Assembly (NCBI GenBank): GCA_009773805.1
Contig: WTXA01000001.1
Coordinates: 434,001 to 498,000, forward strand
Length of the DNA stretch: 64,000 nt
Origin: Fusobacteriota bacterium
Lineage (GTDB): Bacteria; Bacillota; TC1
Reading direction: 5' to 3'
Positions 45,439-54,257 of the stretch are shown here, piece by piece. Under the pieces are notes generated by a model. It saw nothing but the letters and a program-made list of their open reading frames with translations. It was not told the origin of the DNA and made no database searches. Position 1 is the stretch's first letter; each line of letters starts with the position of its first letter. Both the position numbers and the translations under genes were made by a program.

Positions 45439-46662
45439 TTAACTAAAATATCCAACATAGTTTTGTAGTTCATCAGTATTAGTGAACTTTCTCACAACTT
45501 CACTTGTAAGTGCTCTGGTAGGACAAACAGATGAGCAAGCTCCACAATTTCTGCACAAGTCTCTATCAACTTTCATTATAGGGAATTTCAATGTTCTTGC
45601 ATCATATGAACATATATTCACACACTTGTTACATTTTATACAAATTTCTTCTTTGAAAGTAAATTGTAATTTAGCATCGGATTCAACATCGTTTTCTTGT
45701 TCTCCTACAGTAGGTTCATCAGCAGTCTTGCTACTAATACCATCTATTGCAGCACCTCTTAGTTCAGCAATATTGCTGTAGCCAAGTTCAGACATTTTCT
45801 TTTTCAATTCGAGAACAACTTTGTTCAAATATTCCATTCCTTTAATAATTAGTATTGAACAGATACCAACACCTGTTGTACCAACCATTAAATACTCTAA
45901 AGCATCTTCAGCTTTTGTAACTCCACCGATTCCATAAGAAATTATATCTCTATCCATTTTCATAATTTCGTAATTAATTCTCATAGATACAGGTCTTATT
46001 GCTCCACCAGACATCCAAGAATAACCATTATCTGAACCAAGTTTTGGTCCCGGATTGTATACATCTACTGATAAAACAGGTCCAATAGAGTCAATTGCAG
46101 CAATCATTACCTTGTGGTTATGAGCTTTACCTATTTCTATACATTTTCTAGCACATTCAACTGGATCTTTCCAAGCTGGATAATTACTTGATAATTTACA
46201 AATAATTGGAATTTTAACTCTAGCAATAGTAGCTTCTAACATAGGAAGCATATCTGTTTCAGTATATGAAACTAACTCAATGAAATCTGCTCCAGCTGCT
46301 TCAGCAGGAGCTACAATCGCTTCTGCTTCTTCTAATGTGTGACCAACACTAGCAATAACAACACAACCAGCTTTTTTAGCCATTGGAATTTCTCTTTCGA
46401 ACCATACTTCAGGAGCAGAGTCTGCCCACTTTTCACAGTTTACTAATGAGTCATTATTTAATATAGCAATGTGAGTAACTGGGTTTAAAGCTCTTTTAAT
46501 TCTGATAGTTTTAGTAACAACTGCACCAGCTCCCATTTCGTGAGCTTTGATCATACCTTCAGCTGCATAAGTTAAAGGTCCTGATGAAACTATAAATGGG
46601 CTTTGTAGTTTAATACCACCAAAATCAACTGAAATATCAACGTTTTCAAAATTCTTATTCAT
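45439..46662 (-). CDS. PreA-like dihydropyrimidine dehydrogenase/dihydroorotate dehydrogenase with two 4Fe-4S clusters
   Basis: The N-terminal FMN barrel (about residues 5-300) resembles dihydroorotate and dihydropyrimidine dehydrogenase, with S-P-F-I-V-S-S-G-P near the start. The C terminus has two ferredoxin motifs, C-I-K-C-N-K-C-V-N-I-C and C-R-N-C-G-A-C-S-S-V-C-P. I use the ATG with first base 46662 (407 residues), because a GTG three codons upstream is only two bases from AAGGA. In E. coli the analogous slot holds ygfK, a larger iron-sulfur protein of related type. Reduction of a purine-derived ring is plausible. Confidence 0.82.
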   Translation of the reverse strand: MNKNFENVDISVDFGGIKLQSPFIVSSGPLTYAAEGMIKAHEMGAGAVVTKTIRIKRALNPVTHIAILNNDSLVNCEKWADSAPEVWFEREIPMAKKAGCVVIASVGHTLEEAEAIVAPAEAAGADFIELVSYTETDMLPMLEATIARVKIPIICKLSSNYPAWKDPVECARKCIEIGKAHNHKVMIAAIDSIGPVLSVDVYNPGPKLGSDNGYSWMSGGAIRPVSMRINYEIMKMDRDIISYGIGGVTKAEDALEYLMVGTTGVGICSILIIKGMEYLNKVVLELKKKMSELGYSNIAELRGAAIDGISSKTADEPTVGEQENDVESDAKLQFTFKEEICIKCNKCVNICSYDARTLKFPIMKVDRDLCRNCGACSSVCPTRALTSEVVRKFTNTDELQNYVGYFS

Positions 46663-47146
46663 TACTTGCACCGTCCTTGTTATATTTTTTATCTCTTACA
46701 TCTTCCACAGCTTTTATTATTTGCTCATATCCAGTACATCTACATATGTTTCCAGACAGACCTTCTTTGATTTCCTCAGTTGTAGCCTTAGGATTTCTTT
46801 CTAGTAAACTAATTCCACTAAGTACGAACCCTGGGGTGCAAAAACCGCATTGTAAAGCAGAATTATCAATAAAAGACTCTTGCATTGGATGTAGTTCACC
46901 ATCTTTTGATAGATACTCAATAGTCTTTATATCGCAATCCTCCATGGAAGCTGCTAAAGTTATACAACTATTGGCTGTCTTACCATTTATGATAACTGTG
47001 CAAGCACCACATTCACCAACCCCACAGCCTTCTTTGGTTCCTAATAGTCCTAGATTATCTCTTAAAACATCAAGTAATCTAGCATCTTGTTCAATTTCAA
47101 CACTTACTAGTAAATCGTTAATGGTTGTATTTAACTGTATTTTCAT
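46655..47146 (-). CDS. 2Fe-2S subunit of molybdenum hydroxylase, set 2
   Basis: This 163-residue ferredoxin subunit has G-C-G-V-G-E-C-G-A-C, Q-C-G-F-C-T-P-G and I-C-R-C-T-G, the eight cysteines of the two [2Fe-2S] clusters. It overlaps the PreA-like gene by eight bases and follows the FAD subunit by two bases. Together with the next two genes upstream it makes a complete three-subunit enzyme, unlike set 1. Confidence 0.92.
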   Translation of the reverse strand: MKIQLNTTINDLLVSVEIEQDARLLDVLRDNLGLLGTKEGCGVGECGACTVIINGKTANSCITLAASMEDCDIKTIEYLSKDGELHPMQESFIDNSALQCGFCTPGFVLSGISLLERNPKATTEEIKEGLSGNICRCTGYEQIIKAVEDVRDKKYNKDGASNE

Positions 47147-47148
47147 CT

Positions 47149-47991
47149 TTATACCTCCATCTCTTTTAACATGCTGTTAACAACATTTTTAATGACAGGT
47201 ATTTTATATTCGCTTGATTTCCTTGGTCCTGCAATTGCCAAAACCTGTTCAGATATTTCTTTACTAACCTGCTCTATTAAATCTTCAGTTAGTTTTTTCC
47301 CAACTAACATTTTTTCTATATCGTAAAATCTTTTTGTTACAGGCAAAGCTGCGCCTATTACTATTTTAATATCCTTGATAGTCTCATCATCATTTTTTAA
47401 TATAGCCATTGCAAAATTTAGTCTTGCAATTGCCAAAGCTTTTCTTCTTCCAATTTTGAAGAAACTTTGTTTATATTCTTTAAGTGATTTCACCTTGATT
47501 GATAGAATCATCTCGTCATTTTTCAAAGTTGTTACACCAGGCTTTACAATAAAGTCTTCCAATCCTTCTTCTCTAGTTTCACCCTTTTTATTAATTAGGA
47601 CAACCCTACCATCAGCTAACATTAAGGCAGGCATAGGATCACTAGCTGGTGATGCAGTTCCTACACTACCGCCAATTGTTCCCATATTTCTGATTTGTGG
47701 TGAACCAACAGATCTACAAGCACTACTTAGAGCTCTTAGACATTGATTAATATCTTTATTTAGTACTACATTATCATGTGTTGTACAAGCCATGATTTCA
47801 ATTTCATCATTTTCTCTCTTAACTCCCGATAGTTCAGGTATATGCGTCAAGTCAATTACTGTATTTTTTGAAAGATCATGACCATTTTTCATTTCAACTA
47901 GGAGGTCAGTACCCCCTGCAATATATACCCTATCATCACAAATGTAATCAAGGCATTCATTTATAGTTTTTGGTCTAAAGTAATTTAACAT
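47149..47991 (-). CDS. FAD-binding subunit of molybdenum hydroxylase (YgfM-like)
   Basis: The 280-residue subunit has the FAD motifs Y-I-A-G-G-T-D-L-L near residue 23 and the M-G-T-I-G-G-S-V-G-T-A-S-P-A-S-D loop near 110. It takes electrons from the [2Fe-2S] subunit and passes them to a soluble carrier. It starts shortly after the large subunit gene. Order large-FAD-FeS-PreA is the mirror of the E. coli ygfK-ssnA-ygfM-xdhD cluster content. Confidence 0.9.
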   Translation of the reverse strand: MLNYFRPKTINECLDYICDDRVYIAGGTDLLVEMKNGHDLSKNTVIDLTHIPELSGVKRENDEIEIMACTTHDNVVLNKDINQCLRALSSACRSVGSPQIRNMGTIGGSVGTASPASDPMPALMLADGRVVLINKKGETREEGLEDFIVKPGVTTLKNDEMILSIKVKSLKEYKQSFFKIGRRKALAIARLNFAMAILKNDDETIKDIKIVIGAALPVTKRFYDIEKMLVGKKLTEDLIEQVSKEISEQVLAIAGPRKSSEYKIPVIKNVVNSMLKEMEV

Positions 47992-48005
47992 CTTAATCCC
48001 CTCTA

Positions 48006-50363
48006 TTAATCCATATATTTTAGTATGCTTTCAAGACTACATGGTAAATGATCCACATTCTTGTTTAATGCATGACTAACAGCACCTGCAATAGCTGCTC
48101 CAACAGCTTCCGTTGATGGCTCTCCTACTGATTTTGCTCCAAATGTACCTTCTTTTGTTATACTTTCAAACAGCACCAAGTCCATTTCAGGAATATCCAT
48201 TGAGGTAGGAAGAATATAACTATCAAAGTTGTCATTTAATATTCTACCTTTATTTAATTCAATTTCTTCAGTTATAGCATAACCAAGTCCCATAACAATT
48301 CCACCAAACATTTGACCTCTTACAGTATTAGGATTAATAACTGTACCACAGTCAAGTCCTGAAGTAACCTTAGTTACATTAACAGAACCAATGTTTATGT
48401 CTACTTCTACTTCAGCAATACATACATTATATGTATAAGTTGGGAATGCTTTTCCTTGACCTGTGTGGTGGTTATAGTCATTTAATTCTGGTTTGAACCA
48501 TTCATAAACTGCTAATTGTTCTCCGCCCCACATTCTTTCATTACAAATATCTTTAAAAGCTACCTTCTTTTCATTAGAATAATTAGAAGGGAAATTTTCA
48601 TCTACCACATAATAATAATTATCCTTACAATCAATCTTATCTACTGTTGTACAAAACTTCTTAGCTACATGCTCCTTAATTATTAAGGCAAGTCTTTCAG
48701 CAGCTTTTTTCATTGATTGAGCTCCCATAGTAGTACCTCTACTAGCAACAGTCATACCACTGTCTGCGATAGCATGTGTGTCTACACTGTGGAAGTGAAT
48801 TTTATCTATTGTAATACCTAGTGGTTCAGCTGCAATTTGAGCAAACGCCGTTTGAAGACCTTGTCCATTTTCAGCTAGTCCAGTACTAATTATTACTGAA
48901 CCATCTTCTGTTGCTTGAACAAATGCTCCATTAGCATCAATACCCTCAGCCCCAAGACCGGCTCCTCTAAAACATGTTACTAGACTTATACCTTTTTTAA
49001 AAGATTTACTATTCTTATTAAATTCTTCATATTCATTCTTCTTATTGTAATAATTAGATCTATTTAACAATTCATCCATCATTTCTTCAAGAATTACTTC
49101 TTCAGTGATTAATTGATTTGTTGCAGTTCTGCTGTTTTGTCTAATTATATTTTTTCTTCTTAATTCAACATTATCCATTCCAAGTTCTTTAGCTAACTCA
49201 TTCATTAATTGCTCTTGAGCAAAAATAACTTGTGGTGAGCTATAGCCTCTCATGGCTCCCCCATGAACATTATTGGTGAAAACTCCAAAAGTATCTGTCT
49301 TCACGTTAGGTATTTCATAAACTCCCGCTGAATGTACAGATGATCTCCAATTCATAAATTGGGTTTGGTTATTATATGCACCACAGTTATCAATTAAAGT
49401 AGCTTCTAAAGCTAAAACTTTACCTTCTTTAGTTGCCCCTATCTTATATTTAAAATTAAAAGGATGTCTTTTTGAAGAGTCCATAAGAGATTCTTCTCGG
49501 CTATTAACCATTTTAATAGGTCTTCCAGTAGCTTTGTGTAAAATTGCTGCTCTACCTATTTGAACACCAACGCCTTCTTCTTTACCACCAAAAGAGCCAC
49601 CTAGAGTTCTTTGTATAAGTCTAGATTCACTCATCGTATTACCACTAGCTTCTGCTAGATATCTTCTTGTGAAAAATGGGTTTTGTGCTGATGATTCTCC
49701 AGTGATTGAACCGTCTTTAGGGTCGCAATATACTAGACATGCCTCAGTTTCAATGTAAGCTTGGTCGATAAAAGGAACATTGTATTCTCTTTCTATAATG
49801 ACATCACAGTTTTTAAAACCTTCAACAACATCGCCTTTTCTGACTGGATAGTATGAATCTATAAAAATATTACCTTTTTTTTCTCTGCTTGGTAATCCAT
49901 CAACTAAGCCAACACCTTTTTCTCTAATGATTGGTGCATCTTCTTTTAACGCATCTTCTACTGTATAAACACCCTTTTGAAGTTCGTATTCAACCTTGAT
50001 GCTTTTGATGGCTTGATCTAAAACTTTTTTAGATTCTGCAGCAATTATAGCTACCACATCACCACAAAATTTAACTTCATCAGTCATATAGCAGTAATCT
50101 GCCCAGCTGTGTTTCTTAGCTCTAGAATCAAAACATGTTATGATTTCAACAACTCCAGGAATTGCTTTAGCAAGAGATGTGTCGATTTTTGTTACTTTAG
50201 CTGGATACTCTTTTATTCTTACATTTCCACCGTAAAGCATTCCATCCATATACAAATCAGCAGCGTAAAGAGCAGTTCCTTTAACTTTTTCTAAAGCGTC
50301 TATTCTTTTTATATCTTTTCCTATCACTTTATATTTATTGTTATTATGTTCAAATAATGACAT
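48006..50363 (-). CDS. Molybdenum hydroxylase large subunit (XdhD-like), set 2
   Basis: The 785-residue molybdopterin subunit has G-G-S-F-G-G-K, G-A-M-R-G-Y-S-S-P-Q and a C-terminal F-G-A-K-S-V-G-E-P with the catalytic glutamate. I start at the ATG with first base 50363, nine bases after AAAGG. A TTG three codons earlier lies in the ribosome site. In purinolytic anaerobes such enzymes often carry a labile selenium rather than selenocysteine, and no in-frame UGA is seen here. The SsnA-like gene precedes it. Confidence 0.9.
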   Translation of the reverse strand: MSLFEHNNNKYKVIGKDIKRIDALEKVKGTALYAADLYMDGMLYGGNVRIKEYPAKVTKIDTSLAKAIPGVVEIITCFDSRAKKHSWADYCYMTDEVKFCGDVVAIIAAESKKVLDQAIKSIKVEYELQKGVYTVEDALKEDAPIIREKGVGLVDGLPSREKKGNIFIDSYYPVRKGDVVEGFKNCDVIIEREYNVPFIDQAYIETEACLVYCDPKDGSITGESSAQNPFFTRRYLAEASGNTMSESRLIQRTLGGSFGGKEEGVGVQIGRAAILHKATGRPIKMVNSREESLMDSSKRHPFNFKYKIGATKEGKVLALEATLIDNCGAYNNQTQFMNWRSSVHSAGVYEIPNVKTDTFGVFTNNVHGGAMRGYSSPQVIFAQEQLMNELAKELGMDNVELRRKNIIRQNSRTATNQLITEEVILEEMMDELLNRSNYYNKKNEYEEFNKNSKSFKKGISLVTCFRGAGLGAEGIDANGAFVQATEDGSVIISTGLAENGQGLQTAFAQIAAEPLGITIDKIHFHSVDTHAIADSGMTVASRGTTMGAQSMKKAAERLALIIKEHVAKKFCTTVDKIDCKDNYYYVVDENFPSNYSNEKKVAFKDICNERMWGGEQLAVYEWFKPELNDYNHHTGQGKAFPTYTYNVCIAEVEVDINIGSVNVTKVTSGLDCGTVINPNTVRGQMFGGIVMGLGYAITEEIELNKGRILNDNFDSYILPTSMDIPEMDLVLFESITKEGTFGAKSVGEPSTEAVGAAIAGAVSHALNKNVDHLPCSLESILKYMD

Positions 50364-50385
50364 GTTAATCAACCTTTCTCTTCAT

Positions 50386-51687
50386 CTATTGTTTGTCCCA
50401 AAGTTTTTGGGTGACAATTCTTAAATCGTTTTTAATCTTTTCAACATCTATGTTTATCAATTTCCCATCTTTTTTCAAAATATGTCCATTTACTAGAACA
50501 TTACTTACATTTTGAGGATTTCTAAAAAGAATCAACTGATCGTATAGATTATGTTCATTTATTGGAGTAGGTGTATCTAGTTCGATAGTTATAATATCAG
50601 CTTTAGCACCAACTTCAATCTTACCAAGATCATTTCTTCCAATAGATTTAGCTCCTAAAACAGTAGCCATATCGAAAACTTCTTTTCCCTTCATAACTTG
50701 AGGGTCTTGTCTGAATGCCTTGTGTATCAAGAAGGCACCTCTCATAATTTCAAAGAAATTATTTATATACCCATCTGAACCTAACCCAACATTTCCTTTT
50801 TTAGCTATAAAGTCAGGATATGGAGCTATTCCACCGCCCACTTCACAGTTTGATAAAGGCATGTGAATCATATTAACATTTTTCTTTAATAATATTTCCT
50901 TTTCTTCTTCAGACATTTGTACAACTTGTGAAGCTAATATATTATTATCTAAAACGCCTAGTTTATCATATATTTCTACAGGTCTTTTTCCATATTTTTC
51001 TAGTGACCAAGTTGGTTCATATATGCTTTCAGAAAGGTGCATATGGAAGAAAGAACCAGCCTCATCTGCCATTTTTTTCGCCTTAAGAATATATTCCTTA
51101 TCACAAGTAAATAGCGTATGTATTGACATAAATCCTTTAATTAATTCATTGTCCTTATTTTCCTTAGTAAATGTATAGTTCTCATTCAATCCTTTGATTG
51201 AGTTATCTTCATCTTTTCTTTGACTTGCTTCAAATGATAAGTAGGCTCTTAAACCAAAATTCTCTATCACTTCTTTCTCTGTATTCAAGCAACCCATAAG
51301 GGAGTTTGGAGCTTCTAAGGTATCAACAATTGTTGTAACTCCAGAATCAATAGATTCTACACAAGCCCAGGCTGTAGTAGCTTTAATTAATTCATGGTCA
51401 ATTTGATCTTCAACCATTGGCCACCAAAATATTTCTAGGAAGTCTGTAAAGTCTTTTATCACTTTTTCAGTATGTATACCATGAGCTACTGTACCATACA
51501 TATGTGTATGAGCATTGATAAATCCAGGTGTTACTATGCCATTAGGCACTTCAATAACTTCTACACCTTCAACATTTTTTAATTGATTAGTTGGCAAGAT
51601 TTCTTTAATAGTGCCATCCTCAATAATCAATGAATAGTTTTCTTTTAATCCATCACTAGTCAATACGTACTTTCCACTAACAATCAT
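50386..51687 (-). CDS. ssnA: SsnA-like aminohydrolase
   Basis: This 433-residue amidohydrolase resembles E. coli SsnA. The N-A-H-T-H pair is H60 and H62, followed by a W-W in E-I-F-W-W-P-M, a histidine in F-H-M-H-L-S-E and a catalytic aspartate in G-L-G-S-D-G-Y with F-F-E-I-M behind it. It is the first gene of the operon ssnA, XdhD-like, FAD, FeS and PreA-like, and so matches the E. coli neighbourhood. The substrate is probably a dioxopurine-type ring or deamination intermediate. The gene stands behind two tandem leader RNAs that each end in a terminator. Confidence 0.85.
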   Translation of the reverse strand: MIVSGKYVLTSDGLKENYSLIIEDGTIKEILPTNQLKNVEGVEVIEVPNGIVTPGFINAHTHMYGTVAHGIHTEKVIKDFTDFLEIFWWPMVEDQIDHELIKATTAWACVESIDSGVTTIVDTLEAPNSLMGCLNTEKEVIENFGLRAYLSFEASQRKDEDNSIKGLNENYTFTKENKDNELIKGFMSIHTLFTCDKEYILKAKKMADEAGSFFHMHLSESIYEPTWSLEKYGKRPVEIYDKLGVLDNNILASQVVQMSEEEKEILLKKNVNMIHMPLSNCEVGGGIAPYPDFIAKKGNVGLGSDGYINNFFEIMRGAFLIHKAFRQDPQVMKGKEVFDMATVLGAKSIGRNDLGKIEVGAKADIITIELDTPTPINEHNLYDQLILFRNPQNVSNVLVNGHILKKDGKLINIDVEKIKNDLRIVTQKLWDKQ

Positions 51688-51764
51688 CTCTATTTACTCC
51701 TTATTTAAGTTTTATATACATACTAAATCTATCAAAAATTCTTTGCACATTTATTTTTTTATAT

Positions 51765-51842
51765 AAAAAAAGAACATAAGCCGAAATTATTCCCTGGCTT
51801 TGTTCATCTGTAACGGCTCTAGTTCCCAGTTCCAAAGCCAAG
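51765..51842 (-). ncRNA. Pseudoknot-terminator leader RNA, proximal copy (candidate riboswitch)
   Basis: A first hairpin, GGCTTT/AGAGCC (51839-51815), has a loop containing GG-x2-CTGGGAACT. A second hairpin (51805-51772, GAACA-x2-GCC paired with GGC-x3-TGTTC in part) runs into seven T residues. CTGG in the first loop can pair with CCAG (51797-51794) in the second, which would weaken the terminator. The whole unit recurs 97 bases upstream with compensatory stem changes. The architecture recalls guanidine-IV (mepA) type riboswitches, but I cannot confirm the class. Confidence 0.65.
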
Positions 51843-51860
51843 ATATAATATTTTTTATAT

Positions 51861-51939
51861 AAAAAAAGAACATATGCCAATTAATCTACTGGCCATGTTC
51901 TACATCTTCTAGACTTCAGTTCCCAGCACCTAAGTCAAT
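51861..51939 (-). ncRNA. Pseudoknot-terminator leader RNA, distal copy (candidate riboswitch)
   Basis: The first hairpin GACTT/AAGTC (51936-51912) encloses the same GG-x2-CTGGGAACT loop as the proximal copy. The stem base pair G-C at the second position is replaced by A-T, a compensatory change. The second hairpin GAACAT-x-GCCA/TGGC-x2-ATGTTC (51900-51868) is a strong terminator with seven T residues. CTGG in the loop can pair with CCAG at 51892-51889. The tandem arrangement predicts a steeper or two-input response for the ssnA operon. Confidence 0.65.
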
Positions 51940-52003
51940 GTTTATTTAACTGTCTTAATTATAAAAAATATTTAGGTTATTTGCAATAGTTTATAGTAAA
52001 TTT

Positions 52004-52426
52004 TCAAAAATACAATCGGCTTTTTTTATATAATAAAAAGCCTGCAATCATCATCATTGGCCCTGCAAGCCATCCTACAACACTAATATCTAAAAATATC
52101 ATCTCAATAAATCCTAAAGTCAATAAGGTTACACCAGTAAAAACAACACGTTTTCCTTTAGTTTTTCTCAAAGTTCTAAGTATAAATAATAATATAAGTG
52201 ACAACATGTAGCCTATCATACCTAAATATACATTTGCTTCTTTAGGTATAAATTCATTTTCAACAACAAAAAGATTTTCTATAAACAAAATAGCTTGGGC
52301 AGAATTTAGGCCGAAAAAGTTTAACCAAGAATTGATTACTTCACTTTGCCCAAAATATAAAGTTGTACTTAGGGCTATTAATAAAAATAGACTTAATCTT
52401 ATAAGTAACTTTTCATCTCTAAACAT
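52004..52426 (-). CDS. Small membrane protein of unknown function (4 helices)
   Basis: I do not recognise a family. The 140-residue product has four hydrophobic segments, roughly 8-24, 66-82, 93-111 and 116-134, a basic loop R-T-L-R-K-T-K-G-K-R, and an N-terminal region with many leucines. I start at the ATG with first base 52426, which overlaps the TAG stop of the preceding gene (A-T-G-T-T-T-A-G). The two are probably translated as a pair. It ends before the tandem leader RNAs of ssnA. Confidence 0.6.
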   Translation of the reverse strand: MFRDEKLLIRLSLFLLIALSTTLYFGQSEVINSWLNFFGLNSAQAILFIENLFVVENEFIPKEANVYLGMIGYMLSLILLFILRTLRKTKGKRVVFTGVTLLTLGFIEMIFLDISVVGWLAGPMMMIAGFLLYKKSRLYF

Positions 52427-52715
52427 ATGGTTTCCTATCAATTATTAAGATAAATCCCAAAACTCCAGGTAATATAGCTGTGAAAATGCTGTTATTTATA
52501 ACTAGGTTGCTAATTGCCGAAATTAGAAATAAAGCAGCAGCTAAATTCTTGGCTCTTTTGAACCCTATCATAGTAATTAAGCCCAATAAAGAGATTAATC
52601 CTGAAGTAAGCATTAACAGTCCTTCTTGATCGAATATATTAAGTATAAGAACCGCGTAATATAAAGTTAGTAATGAACCAATAATTCCTAAAATATAGTA
52701 TTTGCTGTGTTTCAT
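52419..52715 (-). CDS. Small membrane protein of unknown function (3-4 helices)
   Basis: This 98-residue, very hydrophobic protein has segments at about 8-27, 33-50, 58-71 and 75-93. It is not assigned to a family. A vague likeness to DUF4064-type proteins is not enough to name it. It has a good ribosome site (AAGGAGT), which lies immediately after the T run of the glyA terminator. It must be expressed by read-through of that terminator or from a promoter inside glyA. It is coupled to the next membrane gene. Confidence 0.6.
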   Translation of the reverse strand: MKHSKYYILGIIGSLLTLYYAVLILNIFDQEGLLMLTSGLISLLGLITMIGFKRAKNLAAALFLISAISNLVINNSIFTAILPGVLGFILIIDRKPYV

Positions 52716-52728
52716 TACGGTTACTCCT

Positions 52729-52758
52729 TAAAAAAAGAGCAGCCAAAATGACTGCTCT
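52729..52758 (-). terminator. Terminator after glyA
   Basis: AGAGCAG pairs with CTGCTCT around a nine-base loop, followed by seven T residues on the minus strand, just past the glyA stop. Confidence 0.85.
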
Positions 52759-52770
52759 ATTTAAATTAAA

Positions 52771-54114
52771 CTATTTAATCCACTTCTCTTGACCAGCGTC
52801 TTGTGTCTTAGCATAAAGTTCTTTGTCAACTTCTTTTCCAGCCATTACTTGTTCAACTAAATCAGTGTAAGCTTTGTAAGCTGAATATAGAGGAACTTCT
52901 TTACATAGAGCATCAACATCTTTAGAGATGCTGTCTTTAACTGCATCAAAGTCTTCTGCACTTAAAGTTCTGCTGATAATTTCAGCAATTCTTCCCATTT
53001 GTTCTTCATTGAAGCCTCTTGTTGTTGCGGCAGCTGTTCCTAGACGGATACCACTAGTGATGAATGGGCTTTGTGTATCAAATGGAATACCATTTTTATT
53101 ACATGTAATACCAATCTCATCTAATCTGTGTTCAGCAACTTTACCAGTTAAGTTTAAGCTAGTCATATCAACTAACATAACGTGGTTTGAAGTTCCACCA
53201 GATACAACACGGATATTGTGTTTTTGAAGTCCTTCTGCTAAAGCAGCTGCATTTTTAACTACTTGTTTTTGGTAGTCTACAAATGATGGTTCTAAAGCTT
53301 CTTTGAAAGCTACAGCTTTAGCTGCGATAACATGCATCAAAGGTCCGCCTTGCAAACCAGGGAATACTGCCTTATCAATAGCTTTTGCATGCTCTTCTTT
53401 ACAAAGAATCATACCACCACGAGGGCCTCTTAATGTTTTATGTGTAGTTGTTGTTACGAAATCTGCATAAGGAATAGGTGATGGATGAACTCCAGCAGCT
53501 ACTAAACCTGCAATGTGAGCCATGTCAACCATTAATAATGCTCCAACTTTGTCAGCGATTTCTCTAAAACGTTTAAAATCAAAAATTCTTGAATAAGCAC
53601 TTGCTCCAGCAACAATCAACTTTGGATTACTTTCTACAGCTAATCTTTCAACTTCATCATAATCGATTTGTTCAGTTTCTTTATCAACACCATAATGAAC
53701 AAAATTGAAATATAGACCAGAAATATTTACTGGGCTACCGTGTGTTAAGTGTCCACCATGAGCCAAGCTCATACCTAGAACAGTGTCACCTGGCTTAAGT
53801 ACAGCCAAGTAAACTCCTTCATTGGCACTAGCACCTGAGTGTGGTTGCACGTTAGCATGATCTGCTCCAAATAATTTACAAGCTCTGTCTCTTGCAATAT
53901 TTTCTGCTACGTCAACATGTTCGCATCCACCATAATATCTTTTTCCTGGGTAACCTTCTGCATACTTATTTGTAAGTACAGAACCTTGCGCTTCTAATAC
54001 GCGAGGGCTAACAAAGTTTTCAGAAGCTATCAATTCGATTTTATCGGTTTGTCTGCTTCTTTCATCTTCTAGCACTTTTGCTATTTCAGGGTCGTAATTT
54101 AATAATCTTCTCAT
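52771..54114 (-). CDS. glyA: Serine hydroxymethyltransferase
   Basis: This PLP enzyme interconverts serine plus tetrahydrofolate with glycine plus methylene-tetrahydrofolate. The 447-residue protein has the H-S-G-A-S-A-N segment, [11 protein letters not shown] and the PLP lysine in [14 protein letters not shown]. It is somewhat longer than the E. coli enzyme (417), with extra residues at the C terminus. It lies directly after the glycine reductase operon, so it can feed glycine to, or draw one-carbon units from, glycine fermentation. Confidence 0.97.
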   Translation of the reverse strand: MRRLLNYDPEIAKVLEDERSRQTDKIELIASENFVSPRVLEAQGSVLTNKYAEGYPGKRYYGGCEHVDVAENIARDRACKLFGADHANVQPHSGASANEGVYLAVLKPGDTVLGMSLAHGGHLTHGSPVNISGLYFNFVHYGVDKETEQIDYDEVERLAVESNPKLIVAGASAYSRIFDFKRFREIADKVGALLMVDMAHIAGLVAAGVHPSPIPYADFVTTTTHKTLRGPRGGMILCKEEHAKAIDKAVFPGLQGGPLMHVIAAKAVAFKEALEPSFVDYQKQVVKNAAALAEGLQKHNIRVVSGGTSNHVMLVDMTSLNLTGKVAEHRLDEIGITCNKNGIPFDTQSPFITSGIRLGTAAATTRGFNEEQMGRIAEIISRTLSAEDFDAVKDSISKDVDALCKEVPLYSAYKAYTDLVEQVMAGKEVDKELYAKTQDAGQEKWIK

Positions 54115-54224
54115 AATTTATATGCACCACCTTGTTATATTTGTCCATGACTATTTAATTATATCTTTTACCATAGTTTTTTTCAATAAAAACCATGTAA
54201 ATATCTTTGAAACAGATTACAAAC

Positions 54225-54247
54225 AAAGGGTTCCGTACGGAACCCTT
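54225..54247 (-). terminator. Terminator after grdD
   Basis: This perfect palindrome, AAAGGGTTCCG and its complement around TA, lies 11 bases past the grdD stop codon, with a moderately T-rich tail on the minus strand. It closes the grd operon before glyA. Confidence 0.78.
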
Positions 54248-54257
54248 TTGTTAACTT

